A stretch of 64,000 nt of DNA. It comes from Helichrysum umbraculigerum (lineage: Eukaryota; Streptophyta; Magnoliopsida; Asterales; Asteraceae). The DNA is taken from NCBI GenBank assembly GCA_949592205.1, contig CATIUR010000001.1:244519250-244583249 (forward strand), in the 5' to 3' direction. Positions 22,994 through 35,663 of the stretch are shown piece by piece (positions within the stretch are counted from its first letter, which is position 1; each line of letters starts with the position of its first letter). A program made the translations under genes and the position numbers. The notes under the pieces are model-generated. The model made no database searches, was not told the origin of the DNA, and saw only the letters and a program-made list of their open reading frames with translations.

Positions 22994-25900
22994 TCAGCTC
23001 GAAGTCGGCTTATGAGTGGAGTCTGAAAATAAATGTGGATACTTGTGTCGCATCTGGTCTTCTCGTTCCCAGGTGAATTCTGGCCCACGCCACGAATTCC
23101 ACCGAACCTTGACTATAGGGATACGACTTTGCTTAAGCTGTTTGACCTCACGGTCCATGATCTCCACTGGTGTTTCGACGAAATGAAGTTTGTCGTCAAT
23201 TTGAATTTCCTCAAGCGGGATAATGAGTGTCTCGTCGGACAGGCATTTCTTTAGGTTAGAAATGTGAAATGTGGGATGCACGCTACTGAGCTCTGGAGGT
23301 AGCTGCAATCGATATGCGACTGGACCAATCCTTTCAAGGATCTCAAAAGGTCCAATGTATCTAAGATTCAATTTACCACGTTTACCAAAACGGATGCACC
23401 TTTCCAAGGTGATACTTTGAGCAATACTCGATCCCCAACCTGGAACTCGAGATGCTTGCGTCTTACGTCAGCATAACTCTTCTGACGATCACGTGCGGCC
23501 TTTAGCCGTTGCTGAATACCAACGATCTTCTCGGTGGTTTCATGAATGATTTCAGGACCAGTCAGCTGGCTGTCTCCAACTTCGGTCCAACAGATAGGCG
23601 ACCGGCACTTACGTCCGTACAGTGCCTCGAAGGGTGCAGCTCCAATACTGGTGTGGTAGCTGTTGTTGTACGAGAATTCACACAATGGCAAGTGATGTTC
23701 CCAATTTGCACCGAAGTCAATTACGCAGGCGCGTAACATATCCTCCAGTGTTTGAATAGTCCTTTCACTTTGGCCGTCGGTTTGTGGATGATAGGCTGTA
23801 CTCATATCCAAACGAGTACCCAATGACTTTTGCAATGATTGCCAAAAGTTGGATGTGAAACGGCTGTCTCTGTTAGAGATAATTGAGATTGGAACGCCGT
23901 GTCTTGATACGATCTCCTTCATATAGACTCGCGTGAGACGTTCCATTTTGTCAGTTTCCTTCATGGCGAGGAAATGAGCTGATTTGGTGAGCCGATCAAC
24001 GATCACCCAAATGGTGTCTCAACCGCTTGATGTTCTCGGGAGTTTGGTGAAGAAATCCATGGAGATCTGCTCCCATTTCCATTGAGGGAACTCCGGTTGT
24101 TGAAGGAAGCCGGAGGGTTTCGGATATTCGGCTTTAACTTTGGAGCATGTGAGGCATTTGCTGACGTACGTGGCAATCTATGCTTTCATGTTTAGCCACC
24201 AGTACCGTCCCTTGATGCCATGATACATCTTATCGGATCCAGGATGTATAGAGTATTTGGACTTGTGAGCTTCATCCATCACCAGGTCTCGAAGGTTTCC
24301 AAACTTAGGTAACCAGATTCGATTTGCGAAGTACTTGACCCCATTGGGTTTGGTTTCGAATTGATTCTCCATGTTTCGCAAGGCCTCGTCTTTGATGTTT
24401 TCAGGTTTCAAGGCTTCAAGTTGAGCAGTAAGAATCTGAATGATTAAATCATTATGAATTGTCATACTGAGGGCTCGAACTTGAAGTGGTTTGGCGCGCT
24501 CTTTTCGACTTAGGGCATCGGCAACCACATTTACTTTGCCCGGATGGTACTTGATCTCGCAGTCATAATCGGTGAGCAACTCGACCCAACGACGTCGCCT
24601 CATATTTAGATCCTTCTGATCAAATATGTGTTGGAGGCTCTTATGATCGGTGAAGATGGTACATTTTGTGCCATATAGATAGTGTCTCCAGATTTTGAGT
24701 GCAAACACTACTGCTCCTAATTCGAGATCATGAGTTGTGTAGTTCTTCTCGTGAACTTTGAGTTGTCGGGAGGCGTAGGCAATAACCTTGTCTCGTTGCA
24801 TCAACACGCAACCAAGACCTTGGTGTGAGGCGTCACAGTATACCACGAAGTCTTCCTTGCCTTCGGGTAATGATAAAATAGGTGCACTGCAAAGTTTATG
24901 CTTTAATAGCTGAAATGCTGACTCTTGCTTATCAGTCCAATCGAACTTCTTTTCCTTCTGAGTCAGTGTCGTGAGAGGTTGAGCTATTTTGGAGAAATTC
25001 TCAATGAAGCGTCGGTAATAACCAGCTAGTCCTAAGAATTGGCGTACTTCGGTCGGCGTCGTCGGTGCTTGCCAGCACTTGATAGCCTCAATCTTTGATG
25101 GATCAACGTGAATTCCTTGACTATCAATCACATGACCAAGGAATTGAACAGTTTGCATCCAGAACTCACACTTAGAAAATTTTGCATATAACTCTTCGTG
25201 TCTAAGAAATTCTAGAATGGTTTTGAGATGCTGCGCGTGTTCCTCCTCGTTGCGCGAGTAGATAAGAATGTCATCGATGAAGACAATGACAAACTTGTCC
25301 AGATATGGTTTACACACACGGTTCATAAGATCCATGAATACTGCCGGTGCGTTTGTCAAACCAAATGCCATTACCTGAAACTCGTAATGACCATAGCGAG
25401 TTCGGAAAGCGGTTTTCGGAATATCTTCATCGCGAACTCGTAACTGATGATAACCCGATCGTAGATCTATTTTTGAATAGACACTTGACCCTTGGAGTTG
25501 GTCGAACAGGTCATCAATACGGGGAAGTGGATAACGGTTCTTGATGGTTAATTTGTTCAACTCTCTGTAGTCGATACACATCCTGAATGAACCGTCCTTC
25601 TTTTTCACAAACAGGACCGGAGCTCCCCAGGGTGAAGAACTCGGTCTTATGAAACCCTTATCCAGGAGTTCCTGTAACTGAATAGACAATTCCTGCAGTT
25701 CTGAATGAGCTAAACGATATGGGGCTCGTGCCACGGGTGCTGCTCCGGGCACAAGGTCAATTGAGAACTCAACTTGCCTCGGTGGTGGCAGACCGGGCAA
25801 TTCTTCTGGAAAGACTTCTGGAAAGTCTCTGACGATGGGCACATCCTCAAGTCGCTTCTTTTCTGACTTCTTCTCAATAACATGAGCGAGGATTGCCTGA

Positions 25901-27426
25901 TACCCTTTCCTTAGGTACTTGCGAGTCTTCATGCAGGATATGATATTCAATCTCGTCCCACTGGTCTCCCCTTGTATGATCAAAGTACTACCAGTGACGA
26001 GAGAAATACGAACGATTTTGTCATGACAGACAATTTCAGCTCGATGCTTGGATAGCCAATCCATGCCGACAATGACGTCGAAACTTCCAATCTCGACTGG
26101 TATGAGATTTATGGGAAAGAGTTCATTTGCAAGGTTTAGGGTGCAATTTGGCATTACACTATCGGCCTCGATCAATTTGCCATTAGCTAACTCTACAGTG
26201 TACTTAGCTTCTAAGGCAACTGGGGAAATGTCTAATAGTGGGCTAAATTCCTCAGATATAAAACTCCTATCAGCACCAGTATCAAACAAAACTGAAGCAG
26301 TTAAATTGTTGAGAAGAAACATACCCGTGACCACATTAGGGTCTTCACGGGCCTCTCCAGCATTCAGCACAAAAGCTCTGCCCCTAGCATTGTTGTTGTT
26401 GTTTCCCTTGTTCTTCAACTTTGGACATGCATTCCTGAAGTGTCCAGTGTTTCCACACTCATAGCAGGCTCGGGGTTGGTTGTTGTTGGTGTTGGTGGTG
26501 GGGTTAGTTGCAGGTGTTCGGCAGTCTTTGGTAAGATGTCCATATCTCTTGCAGTTGTTACAAGGTGTACCACAAGGACCATCATGATGACGATTGCACT
26601 TTGAACAGTAGGGTTTACTTCCAGTGTACCCTTTCCTTTCTCCAGAACCTGACGTGTCATTCTTGACAGTCTCGGTCTTTTTGAAGGTCTGCTGGTTCTG
26701 ATTCCCAGACCATTTTCTCTTGTTGTTGTTCCCATAAGACGAGACATCGGTTCCTTGGCTCTCTTGCATAGCCATGAGCTCATGAGCTAATCGAATTGCT
26801 CCCTGAATGGTGGTTTTGCCGGAAGAAGCGACTTTCCCCCGGACAGGTTCCGGAAGACCGCGAATGTACCTCTTGACCTTGTCGGTCTCAGTGCTAACTA
26901 AGGCTGGGCGGAGGGTTGCCAGTTGTTGGAACCTAGTGGTATAACCAACAATGTCGGTTCCTTGAACCTTGAGATGCCAGAACTCCTCATCTAGCTTCTG
27001 GAGTTCTTCAGATGGGCAATACTCCTCTGTGAGCATTTTCTTCAGATCTTCCCATGGAAGTAGATAGGCGGTATCTATACCCACAGACTGGGCATATGAG
27101 TTCCACCAGGTGAGGGCACCGTCAGCAAGGGTGCATGTGGAGAACTGAACTCTATCCCCTTCCGCACATTTGCTAATGCGAAAGACGGATTCCATCTTCT
27201 CGAACCATCTGATTAGGCCGATGGCTCCTTCAGTTCCTTTAAAGCTTAAGGGTTTGTAGTTTTGGAAGTCCTTGTAGGAACAAGGCTTGGCAGTAGGAGG
27301 GGTATTGGCAGTATCACTAGTCCTTCCGGAGGTCTCTGATGACTGTCGCGCCAAGGCTTCAGTTACTGCCTGGGTAATGAGGGATGCTATCTGGGCATCG
27401 GTGTAGTTCCTTGACTTTGGCGGCAT
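22994..27426 (-). pseudogene. Tekay-3 gag-pol polyprotein with chromodomain-type C-terminus (two stops, one frameshift)
   Basis: The likely start is the ATG at 27426 (MPPKSRNYTDAQ); an upstream in-frame ATG at 27504 gives a less family-like leader. Order: Retrotrans_gag with WWNSYA, cysteine-rich zinc knuckles (CNNCKRYGHLTKDC, CYECGNTGHFRNAC near 26460), protease (LFDTGADRSF near 26275), RT with catalytic FIDD (near 25275), RNase H, integrase, and a chromodomain-like end (VEIMDREVKQL ... WERED near 23000-23150). Lesions: in-frame TAG at 24178-24180, in-frame TGA at 24019-24021, and a one-base loss near 23390-23400. The integrase motif reads SNRDSRF where the family has SDRDSRF, so the second catalytic Asp is Asn. 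The copy is dead for integration, yet the rest of the frame is well preserved. Confidence 0.9.
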
Positions 27427-28120
27427 GATTTTCCTGAGAATAGAAGGATAGGGTTCGTGAGAGATTGTCCATAAATGATGATTATCATAGATGTACATAT
27501 ACAAATGCGATAATATACAACATCACAATATGACAATCAACATTATAGAACAATCAAGAGGTGTTGAATAACCATCTCTACTGACTAGCAACTACGTGCT
27601 AACTAGCCTGGTTATTTGAATTGTTGTGAGTTGGATAAGGTCTCGCTCGAAGTGACTCGGTGGTCCTCCTAGCTACCTACGAGTTTCGTGATTCCAAGAG
27701 AGGTTATTGAGAGCGGGATGAAGTAGAAGGTGTTTCGGTGCGTGTGTGTTGCCATCTCTATGACAAAGTGTTTGGATATGTGAGTGCCTATATATATATA
27801 ATATATAAAAGACTAGCGTACAGTGCTTGAGCGATGACTATCCATGTATACATACATATATCACATAATAGTCTTATGAGTGTCTAGCACAAACAATTAT
27901 GAGTCCCGGTTTCTCTCGAGGTCAGAGTCAACTAATGTATTCCTATTCCAGCATAACCATTTCAAGCCTTACATCATCTTTATTTAATTGTACATAGTTG
28001 ATCAAGCTATGTTAAATTAAACTTGTATGACGTAACTCTTGAACCAATCACACTTAACAGAAAATACTGCCTAACGGTCATAGTCTAGGCCCACTAATGC
28101 AACCTAGTTCACTATAACCT
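27427..28120 (-). other. Leader of Tekay-3 between primer site and gag
   Basis: About 690 bp without a supported gene. It contains a TA-rich tract near 27790-27806. Confidence 0.7.
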
Positions 28121-28135
28121 TAGGCTCTGATACTA
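28121..28135 (-). other. Primer binding site of Tekay-3 (initiator tRNA-Met type)
   Basis: The minus strand reads TAGTATCAGAGCCTA three bases after the LTR end. The canonical plant initiator-Met site is TGGTATCAGAGC; the single G-to-A change is probably post-insertion decay. Confidence 0.8.
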
Positions 28136-28138
28136 ATC

Positions 28139-30877
28139 TGTCGCACCCCCAAATTATGATGCGGAAGCGGGTCGGTTCGGGGCGCGACTAATCAATATAC
28201 AAAGCACACAAGATATATAATGAACGATCACTACATGCGTCGTTTTACAAAACACATTGATTATCATAAGGATCTACATACGGTTTACAAAAGATGAGTT
28301 CGCATAGATATTTGAGAGATTCTAATACATATCTAATTTATACAAAATATAGAAATGCAAGGAAATCTTTTGATGTTTATATGATTGCATGCGACTCGAG
28401 CTACAGTATCCTGATGGGCAGTCCAACTTACTACTGAGTACCTGAGATAACATGCTAAAAGGTCAGCTAAAAGCTGGTGAGCTCACAGGTTTAATATGAT
28501 AAGATATGATTTATGAACCGCAAGATTTAATGAATTGATTTACAAACTTGTAAATAGATACATAATGAGTATCGCTTCCATAAGCACATAGTCTGAGCTT
28601 AACTGAGGGGTCAGGATCCACCTTTAAGGACCTGAGCGAGGTGCCTCTCTATGAGTGCCTAATCTACACTCAATACTGAACAAATGATAATGCGTCCGTT
28701 TGACAGGTTAGTGCTTGCTAACTCGGACGGGGATTGTCAATCCCATATGGTACCATACACTAACATTCACGCTAAATCATATTAACAGAACTATGCTTCA
28801 GAGGACTTTGATTGATTAGATGAAAACAACTCATGCAGCATACGTGATAATTTGATACTTGCGTTCACATGTAAAACAAAACGAGCATGTATCTCACCCC
28901 TAGGTAAAAGCATTTAAAAAGGGGTATGAGACTCACCTGAGTCTGATGAATTGTTAGCCAACAATTATGATGATTCACACAGATTTGATGTCGTTACAAC
29001 GACTGACCCTGCCGGGCGTCCTAAACGCGCAAGGTTATAATAATGATTAGATGTCTTAACAGACCATCTATGCTAGTTGCTCATTCAACTAGTAATGTCC
29101 AAATGATTAGTTTTGGATTGTTTGTATTTTGTAATTATGTACGGCCCGTTGGTGAGTTCGAATAATAATTCCAAAGTATTATTATTATGATGTTGAAATG
29201 ATATACTTATAAAGTATATTTGAAATGATTAAATGTTGTATTGTATAAGTATTAAATGTTACGCGACGTTTGATACTTATTTTGAAAAATGAATTATAAG
29301 TGTCGCATATAATGTGAAATTTAGAAAGTTTGGCGTCACACGAGTTAAGTGTCGTAGGTATATGTCATTGTCGAAAACATGGTCAATGGTCTCGGTTTGA
29401 CCCGAAACTTTTACCCAACCCTTAAAATGGTTAAATGATTTTATAAAAATTATTGGTTCGTCTCGGTGTTGACCCGAAGTGTCGGTTTTATTAAAGTACC
29501 AAAACAGTCCCTTTGTGTTCATTTTCCAGATTTTGAACCCGATAAACCTCTCGATTTGGACCACTTGTAGTCTGATTTATACCTAACCAAAAATCACACA
29601 TGTTCTCATATATGTCGTGGTCATTTCTGCATTTTATGGTATTTTTACATGTCCGTTTACTATTTTTAACAAAAATAAATATGAAGAGTGGTCGGTTTCG
29701 GTTCAAAACAGACTTCGGCTCAAAGATTAGCCTCTACACTAAAAACCGTGTATTTTCAGAGATGACCATAGAAGAAGTTTTTGTACAATACATTCACACA
29801 AAGATTTAGGTATAAAGTTCATGCGTTGATTCATCCTACAACTCAAGTTATAGTCGTTTTAGTGAGGTCATTTTTCTGGTCAGAAAAGCTGTTAACATAC
29901 ATGTGTTACAAAAACGTATTTTAAGCTTTGTTTTTGGACATTTTATTGTTAGATGAGCTACTAAGCATGTTATATATCAATAAGCAAGTATTTATAGAGA
30001 GATAAAGGGATGTGTTCTTACAAGAAATGATGATCTAAAGGTGAAGATGGGGAAATGCCACTCGGTTTGCTTCCGTGCTCCGTTTCCTTGCTTCAATCTT
30101 CGAAAACTGATAGTGGATGATGGAGATTAGTATGGTGGCTTGTGGTGGATGATGGTGGTTGTCTTGTGGCTGATCAAAAACGTGGATAAGGGAGGGAGAG
30201 AGAGTAGAGAGAGAGAGATGGTAGTTGATGAATGATTGAGGGTGGGTGTTTGGTGACTTATTGTTAAAGAAGCAACAACAAGGAGTATGGAGCACCATAC
30301 TCCCTCATGTGGCTGGTTCTAGTGGGTCCCTTATGGGGTGTGGTGTGTTATTTTCTTGTTCCTCAATTTGCGTTAAGCCTCGTGTTCGTTTACCCGTTCG
30401 TTTCGACGTTTATATATACGTTAAACGTTTATCGTTTGTGTTTTAAGTAACGATTTAATTCTCGATATTTTTGATTGAAGTATTTAATCAAAATACTTTA
30501 TTTGTAGTTATGAACACATATCTTGAACTTTATTCGTTTGTCGGGCGCGCCTCGCGCGTTTTATTCGTGTCGGTTACGTTTTAAACAAAACGTACATTGT
30601 TTCGTATATTATTAATACATAATAATATAATGTAAATAACTACTATTTAATTATCAAATAGATTTATGTTATTTATTAAAAAGTTTCACCAACGTCCGTA
30701 TGAAAGTGTATCGGAGTTCGGCCGATATAATAATGCACGATTAAACTTAATCGCGTAAATGCGTATATTTATAAAATACACGTAATGATACATACAATTA
30801 GCCTAACATGGAACTAATTACATGTATTACAAAATGATTAGGCACAAATTTCTAGCCCTAATTGGTCGGGTGTCACA
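28139..30877 (-). repeat. Tekay-3 LTR (right; 5' LTR on its own strand)
   Basis: 2739 bp, TGTCGCACCCCC to GGGTGTCACA, followed by AACTA. It shares several diagnostic bases with the LTR fragment at 51682-53864 (for example TCTCGGTGTTGACC rather than TCTCAGTGTTGACC), so it is the likely template of that fragment. Confidence 0.92.
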
Positions 30878-31965
30878 AACTACATCACAACAAATACAAT
30901 AGTAATCTACTCGCTAATCATGGCATAAACGATCTCTAATATTAATTAAAGCAAACATATTTAATTAAGATAGATAAGGATAGAAATAACCGAGATTAGT
31001 ATGCGAGAAGGAATAGACATGAATTAACGAGCGTAACTCCAAGCGTACACCAAAGATTACAACACGTTCCTAGCTTTCTTTCTACTCTAAACAAAGTAAT
31101 AAACTAATCTAATGCTAAATTTAAAGTAAGAAAGTAGAATGAGAAAGTAAGAAAGTGATATGACTAGTGCATATGGGACATTTTGAAATGGAGCCTTAAG
31201 CCTCCTATTCATAGGTGAGCTTTGGCTCACATTAGCACCAAGAGGTGCATGTTAGAAAAAGGTAGCCAAAAGGGTGCACCGGGTACCGTACAACACGAAA
31301 AGTAGGCGCATCGGGTACTGTACAACACGAAAAGTAGGCGCACCAGGTACCAAAAGTTGCGAAAAAAGGAAACCGGGATGGGTACGGGGTGGCTGGCGGT
31401 GCCCCTGTGGTGGCCGGCGGCGGCTGGTGGGTGGCCGGCGGCGGCTGGCCCACCCCCGCCTCGCTTCGCCGTCTTTTGCTTCGTTTCTCGATTCGTGCGT
31501 GTTTTCTTCGTTATGCGGCCGTTTGCGTCGATTATTTTTTTGTTGGATTCGTAATTCAAAAACAAAGATTTTGACATAGGATAGGCCCTAAGATGAGGTC
31601 CCTAGCTCCAGATATTGCGTATGAATTATTTGGATCTTCCGGCGGGCGTAAAATCTTCATTCTTTATCCGTTTTAGTTGATTCTTCTTCTGTTGGATTCG
31701 TATTTTGAAAACGAACATCTTGGACAGAATGGATGTTGGTGGAGGGTATTTTAGTCTTGAAATCTCGTTTTGATGCCTTGAATCTTCAAACGTGTGTGGA
31801 ATCTTCGTTTTTCATCCGTTTTGCTTTATTTTTAGCGTGCAACCTTGTTTTGACCATCTTGGCATAATGTTACAGATTTGTGCCATATTTTAGTGAAAAT
31901 GCTAAGGATCGTTCCAGAATGAGAGAGATATCGGTAGTAAAAACATGACTTTTTACGCGATATCA
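30878..31965 (-). repeat. Athila-2 3' LTR, piece right of Tekay-3
   Basis: Continues from 20217 after the second AACTA copy and ends GATATCA; on the minus strand it starts TGATATCGCG, as in Athila-1. It includes the core promoter (degraded TATA near 31204-31213), duplicated GTGCGCC-type units and the GC-rich patch near 31375-31465. Confidence 0.88.
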
Positions 31966-32398
31966 AGTATCCCACACTTAGAACTTTGCTTGTCCTCAAG
32001 CAAACTCATTTTCAACACGGTTAAAGATAAGCAGATAATGAAAAATTTTAAGACGGAATTCTTTACTAAAGGGGGTTTTGGAAAAATAAAGATATTTGAT
32101 TTTTTTGAAAGCTAGGTTGTAATCTTTAGGAGCATGCTTTTGATCTTTGATACATGACTAGGCGATCCTCTCAAGGTGGTCACTCCAATCACTCAAAGTG
32201 TTTAGGGTTTCCTATTCTAGCATTTATCAATCACTCAGAACGCCAGTCATGCATCGTTTATCGTCATAGGCTTGATCGAGAATCAAATCGTTACCTTTTG
32301 GGTGAGTGTGAAGTTGATCTAGCCATAATCATTCTAGGGGAGTGATGTAGGGTTTTGGTGATGTGAGAGGGGGTTTTGTTGGGTTTTTCTTAGGTTTT
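31966..32398 (-). other. Athila-2 polypurine tract and end of its 3' tail
   Basis: Minus-strand TAAGTGTGGGAT at 31969-31980 abuts the LTR. The rest is non-coding and homologous to Athila-1 around 11960-12110. The copia element inserted at its right edge, next to AGGTTTT (32392-32398). Confidence 0.8.
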
Positions 32399-32955
32399 TG
32401 TTGAGAACTGAGACACTGTCATATCTGCTCAGAATACAAGTATCATGCCGCTGTTGGTATAAGACTTCAACCACTGTTAGTAGAAGTCAACCACTGTTAG
32501 AAGAAGACAACCGCTGTTAGTACATTTGTCTAACAGGGCCACTGTTAGTATGTAGTTTGTATTTTGTATCAAGTACTCAACCACTGTTGATAGTATACGA
32601 GTACTACCCCTGTTAGTGATATAGATAACCACTGTTGGTTAGATATAGTTGAATAGAGAGAATTATGGAATAGATATGATTCCATAATAGTTTGATTCTG
32701 TAAAGGACTCTATATGTTATAAATAGAGATCCTGTAAAACCCTAGAAAAGGACGAATTCATTCTAGTTATTAGCTTCAAGGTTGTAAACCCTAACACAAA
32801 TTGTGTGTTCGTATTATTGTTAATAATATTGAAGCTTTTGGTTAGATATTCTGTTATATACAAGTTTGTTCTTCAAGTTATTAATAAACTATTCCGCAAG
32901 CTTATTAATAATCAATCAAAGTAATACATACTAAGATCTCTAGCTGGGATCATCA
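32399..32955 (+). repeat. 5' LTR of the copia element
   Basis: TGTTGAGAAC to GGGATCATCA, 557 bp. It has eight copies of a CCRCTGTTRG-type motif between 32448 and 32638, and a TATA box (TATAAATA, 32718-32725). Confidence 0.95.
32448..32638 (+). repeat. Cluster of CCMCTGTTRG motifs in the LTR promoter
   Basis: Copies at 32448, 32471, 32491, 32511, 32539, 32581, 32607 and 32629; three are exactly 20 bp apart. The core CTGTTR fits the general MYB core CNGTTR. Repeated sites 80-270 bp upstream of the TATA box look like a transcription-factor array, but the motif also occurs inside the coding regions of the element. Confidence 0.7.
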
Positions 32956-32957
32956 AG

Positions 32958-32970
32958 TGGTATCAGGGCT
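32958..32970 (+). other. Primer binding site of the copia element
   Basis: TGGTATCAGGGCT lies two bases after the LTR end: the initiator-Met type with one change (GGGC for GAGC). Confidence 0.85.
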
Positions 32971-33032
32971 TGATATTACTTTGATCTTGAAGAAGGTAAT
33001 TGAATTTCGCAGCTTTTTCAACAAATAACAAG

Positions 33033-35663
33033 ATGTCTACTGAATCAATGGAAGGTATACAAGCTACAAAGATTCCCATGCTCAAACCTGATGAGTTTGA
33101 GCTATGGCAGACTAGGATTAGGCAATACATGTTGCTTACGGATTATATGATGTGGGAGGTGGTTACTAATGGACCAAACTATACTAAGGATGCAGATGGT
33201 AAAAAGGAAGAAAGACCACCACCAAAGTCTGATGCAGAGAGAAAAGAAAGAGCAACAGAGTGGAAGGCATTAAGTACTCTACTTTTGTCTATTCCTAATG
33301 AGTATCAAAGGAAGTTTGAAAACTGTGAAGATGCTCAGGTTCTTATGCAAGCAATTGTTAAGAGATTTGGTGGTAATGATAACACCAAGAAGAATAAGAG
33401 ATCTCTTCTCAAACAACAGTTTGAAAACTTTGCAGGTGTAAAGTCTGAAACTCTGACTCAGACTTTTGATAGATTTCAAAAGCTTGTGGGTGATCTTGAG
33501 AATCACAATGTCAAGATTGATAAAGATGACTTGAACAGGAAGTTTCTAAGATCACTTGGTACATATTGGAATATGTACACTGTGGGACTTAGACAAAGTC
33601 CAGATCTTGAAGAGAAAGAGATTGAAGACTTGTACAATGATCTGAGGAATTTTGAGCCTGAAGTTCTAGCGTTGAAACAGTCCAATGGTAGCTCTAACAA
33701 TGCTGCTTTTGTTTCTGTTGGTGAATCTGGTAGTTGTAGCACATCTGGTGCTAATGATAATGTATTGGAAGCATTCTTTGCAAGCCATGTGAATTCATCA
33801 TTAACTACAGAAGATTTGGAGCAGGTTAGTGAAGAGGACCTGGAAGAGATGGATTTAAGATGGCAGATGGCCATGATTACAATCAGGGCAAAGAGGTTTA
33901 TGCAGAGTTCTGGGAACAGAAATTTTTCTTACAAGAGAGATGGTGTAGCTGGTTTTGACAAGAGCAAGGTGGAGTGTTTCAACTGTCACAAGATGGGACA
34001 CTTTGCTAGGGAGTGCAAGAGCACACAGGCTGGAGGATCTCAGAATGGTTTTGTAAGAAATAATTCTGGTCCTCAAAGAAGATTGATACCAGTTCAGAAC
34101 ACCACTTCAGATTCATTGGTTGCTCAAGATGGAATGGGAGGATTTGACTGGAGTGACCAAGAAGAGCTTGTAGTTCAGAATCAAGCTTTGATGGCTGTCA
34201 CAGAAGAACCAGAGCCTTCAGACATTCCATATGAGGTACAATCTAAATTATGTTCTCCTGCATGTAAGAAAATGGTTAAATTTTATAGGGATCATAATAT
34301 GGTTGTGTGTAATGAATTAAAAGCTTGTAAGGAAAAGAGTCAACATGCCACTTTAGCTATTGAAAACTTAGAAAATCAGATAAAAGCTTATGAAAAGAAT
34401 GAATCTCAATTTCACTTAGATATTAAGTATCTAAATTGGGAAAAGAAAGCTTTACAAACAAAAGTTGATATGCTAAGTGCTAAGTTGGCTGAGGCAATTT
34501 CTGATAAGGAGTCAATAAAATTGAAAGTTGATGAATTGGAAAATGTTTCAAAAAGTGTTCAAAACTTAATCAAGTCTCAAATTCATGATAAATTAAAACT
34601 TGGATTAGGTTACAACCTTAATGCTGTTCCTCCACCTTATAATCATACTTATTTCCCACCTAAAAGTGATTTTGTTTTAGAAACACTTAAGGTAGGTGTG
34701 TCTGAGGAGGTTAAAAAGGTAGATCCAGTTGTTAATTGTGATGATAATGTGAATTTTGATAAAGTTGAGGTATCTGATTGGACTGAGGAAGATGAGAGTG
34801 ATAGTGATAGCTCATCAGGTGGTAATTCTGTAGATGGTAGTGTTAAGTCTATTACTGGTCTAGTTTCTGAACTAAATAGTACTAAACTAGAAGAGGGTAA
34901 AAAGATGTTTGTTGAGAAAGCAAAAGCTCAAATAGATCAAGTCAGGAAAACCAACAAGGCTAGTTCAGGTTTAGGGTATGTACACAAAAAGGTCAATACT
35001 GAATCAAAAGACAAGTTGAAATCTGAGTGTGATAAGTGTACATGTAAATCAAAGAAGTCTGAGTTACATACTGCAAGTAATGTGAATAAATCCATTCCCT
35101 GGGGTAATCAAAGAAATTGGAACCAATTGGTTTCACAAAGGTTGGGTAATGGGTTTGAATGTGTGAAAAGAAAGTCATGTTTTATTTGTGGTAGATATAA
35201 TCATCTTCAACAGGACTGTTACTACAATCCTAAAAATAATAGGAACAGTGGTACATGTCATGTGTTGATAAATAAGCCTAACAGAGGCAAGGCTGCAGCC
35301 CCTGTTAATGCTACAGCAGTGCCCCTGTCAACGGCTAACAGAGGCAAGACACGAACAGGGGAGGGTTTGACCACTGTCAGGCATGGTACCTCTGCTGGTA
35401 TTAAACATTTCAAAAGAATGTATATACCAAGTAAAGCTACCACTGCCAGGGTAATCAATACAAACTTAAAGGTGACCACTGTCAGACCATTAACCCCTGT
35501 CAGGTCTAAAACAGATTGTTTTTGGAGACATACAAATGTATCTACATCTAAAGTTTCCAAAACCAATGCAGCACTGAGATCAATCACTATCAAAAGGGTT
35601 GATGTCAAAGGTGCTCATGGGAAACCCAAAGCCAAATTGGTTTGGGTTCCCAAGAAAAACTAA
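33033..35663 (+). CDS. Copia Gag (UBN2-type) with two zinc knuckles
   Basis: The ATG at 33033 (MSTESMEGIQ) starts an 876-residue protein; the frame is open upstream only through non-ATG codons. The N-terminus resembles plant copia Gag (PMLKPDEFELW, RIRQYML). CFNCHKMGHFAREC is a classic knuckle near residue 315; a long helical, lysine-rich middle follows; a second knuckle, CFICGRYNHLQQDC, lies near residue 715. It would form the virus-like particle and bind genomic RNA. The C-terminal 120 residues contain six or more copies of the element's CCMCTGYYA DNA motif. The frame ends in PKKN-stop, overlapping pol by 22 nt in the -1 frame. Confidence 0.9.
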   Translation: MSTESMEGIQATKIPMLKPDEFELWQTRIRQYMLLTDYMMWEVVTNGPNYTKDADGKKEERPPPKSDAERKERATEWKALSTLLLSIPNEYQRKFENCEDAQVLMQAIVKRFGGNDNTKKNKRSLLKQQFENFAGVKSETLTQTFDRFQKLVGDLENHNVKIDKDDLNRKFLRSLGTYWNMYTVGLRQSPDLEEKEIEDLYNDLRNFEPEVLALKQSNGSSNNAAFVSVGESGSCSTSGANDNVLEAFFASHVNSSLTTEDLEQVSEEDLEEMDLRWQMAMITIRAKRFMQSSGNRNFSYKRDGVAGFDKSKVECFNCHKMGHFARECKSTQAGGSQNGFVRNNSGPQRRLIPVQNTTSDSLVAQDGMGGFDWSDQEELVVQNQALMAVTEEPEPSDIPYEVQSKLCSPACKKMVKFYRDHNMVVCNELKACKEKSQHATLAIENLENQIKAYEKNESQFHLDIKYLNWEKKALQTKVDMLSAKLAEAISDKESIKLKVDELENVSKSVQNLIKSQIHDKLKLGLGYNLNAVPPPYNHTYFPPKSDFVLETLKVGVSEEVKKVDPVVNCDDNVNFDKVEVSDWTEEDESDSDSSSGGNSVDGSVKSITGLVSELNSTKLEEGKKMFVEKAKAQIDQVRKTNKASSGLGYVHKKVNTESKDKLKSECDKCTCKSKKSELHTASNVNKSIPWGNQRNWNQLVSQRLGNGFECVKRKSCFICGRYNHLQQDCYYNPKNNRNSGTCHVLINKPNRGKAAAPVNATAVPLSTANRGKTRTGEGLTTVRHGTSAGIKHFKRMYIPSKATTARVINTNLKVTTVRPLTPVRSKTDCFWRHTNVSTSKVSKTNAALRSITIKRVDVKGAHGKPKAKLVWVPKKN

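Larger units (their letters stand above)
20218..30877 (-). mobile_element. Tekay-3: chromovirus (Tekay/Del-like) inserted in the Athila-2 LTR
   Basis: A complete minus-strand Ty3/gypsy element: LTRs 20218-22959 and 28139-30877, perfect 5-bp duplication AACTA (20213-20217 and 30878-30882), initiator-Met-type primer site, gag-pol gene and polypurine tract. The intact pre-insertion site is visible at 51164-51168 in the other Athila-2 LTR. The LTRs are nearly identical with a modest number of substitutions. The coding region has two stops, one frameshift and a changed integrase residue. Confidence 0.93.

Noticed and set aside
31227..31579. Proline/glycine/alanine-rich open frames, repeated near 2890-3207, 12634-13027 and 54214-54566
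   Set aside because: They recur because they lie in the GC-rich patch of Athila LTRs, in several frames at once; no start context or conservation beyond the LTR itself.
32448..32638. Regularly spaced short repeats resembling a CRISPR array
   Set aside because: Units are only about 10 bp, spacing is irregular overall, and the array is in a retrotransposon LTR of a plant.
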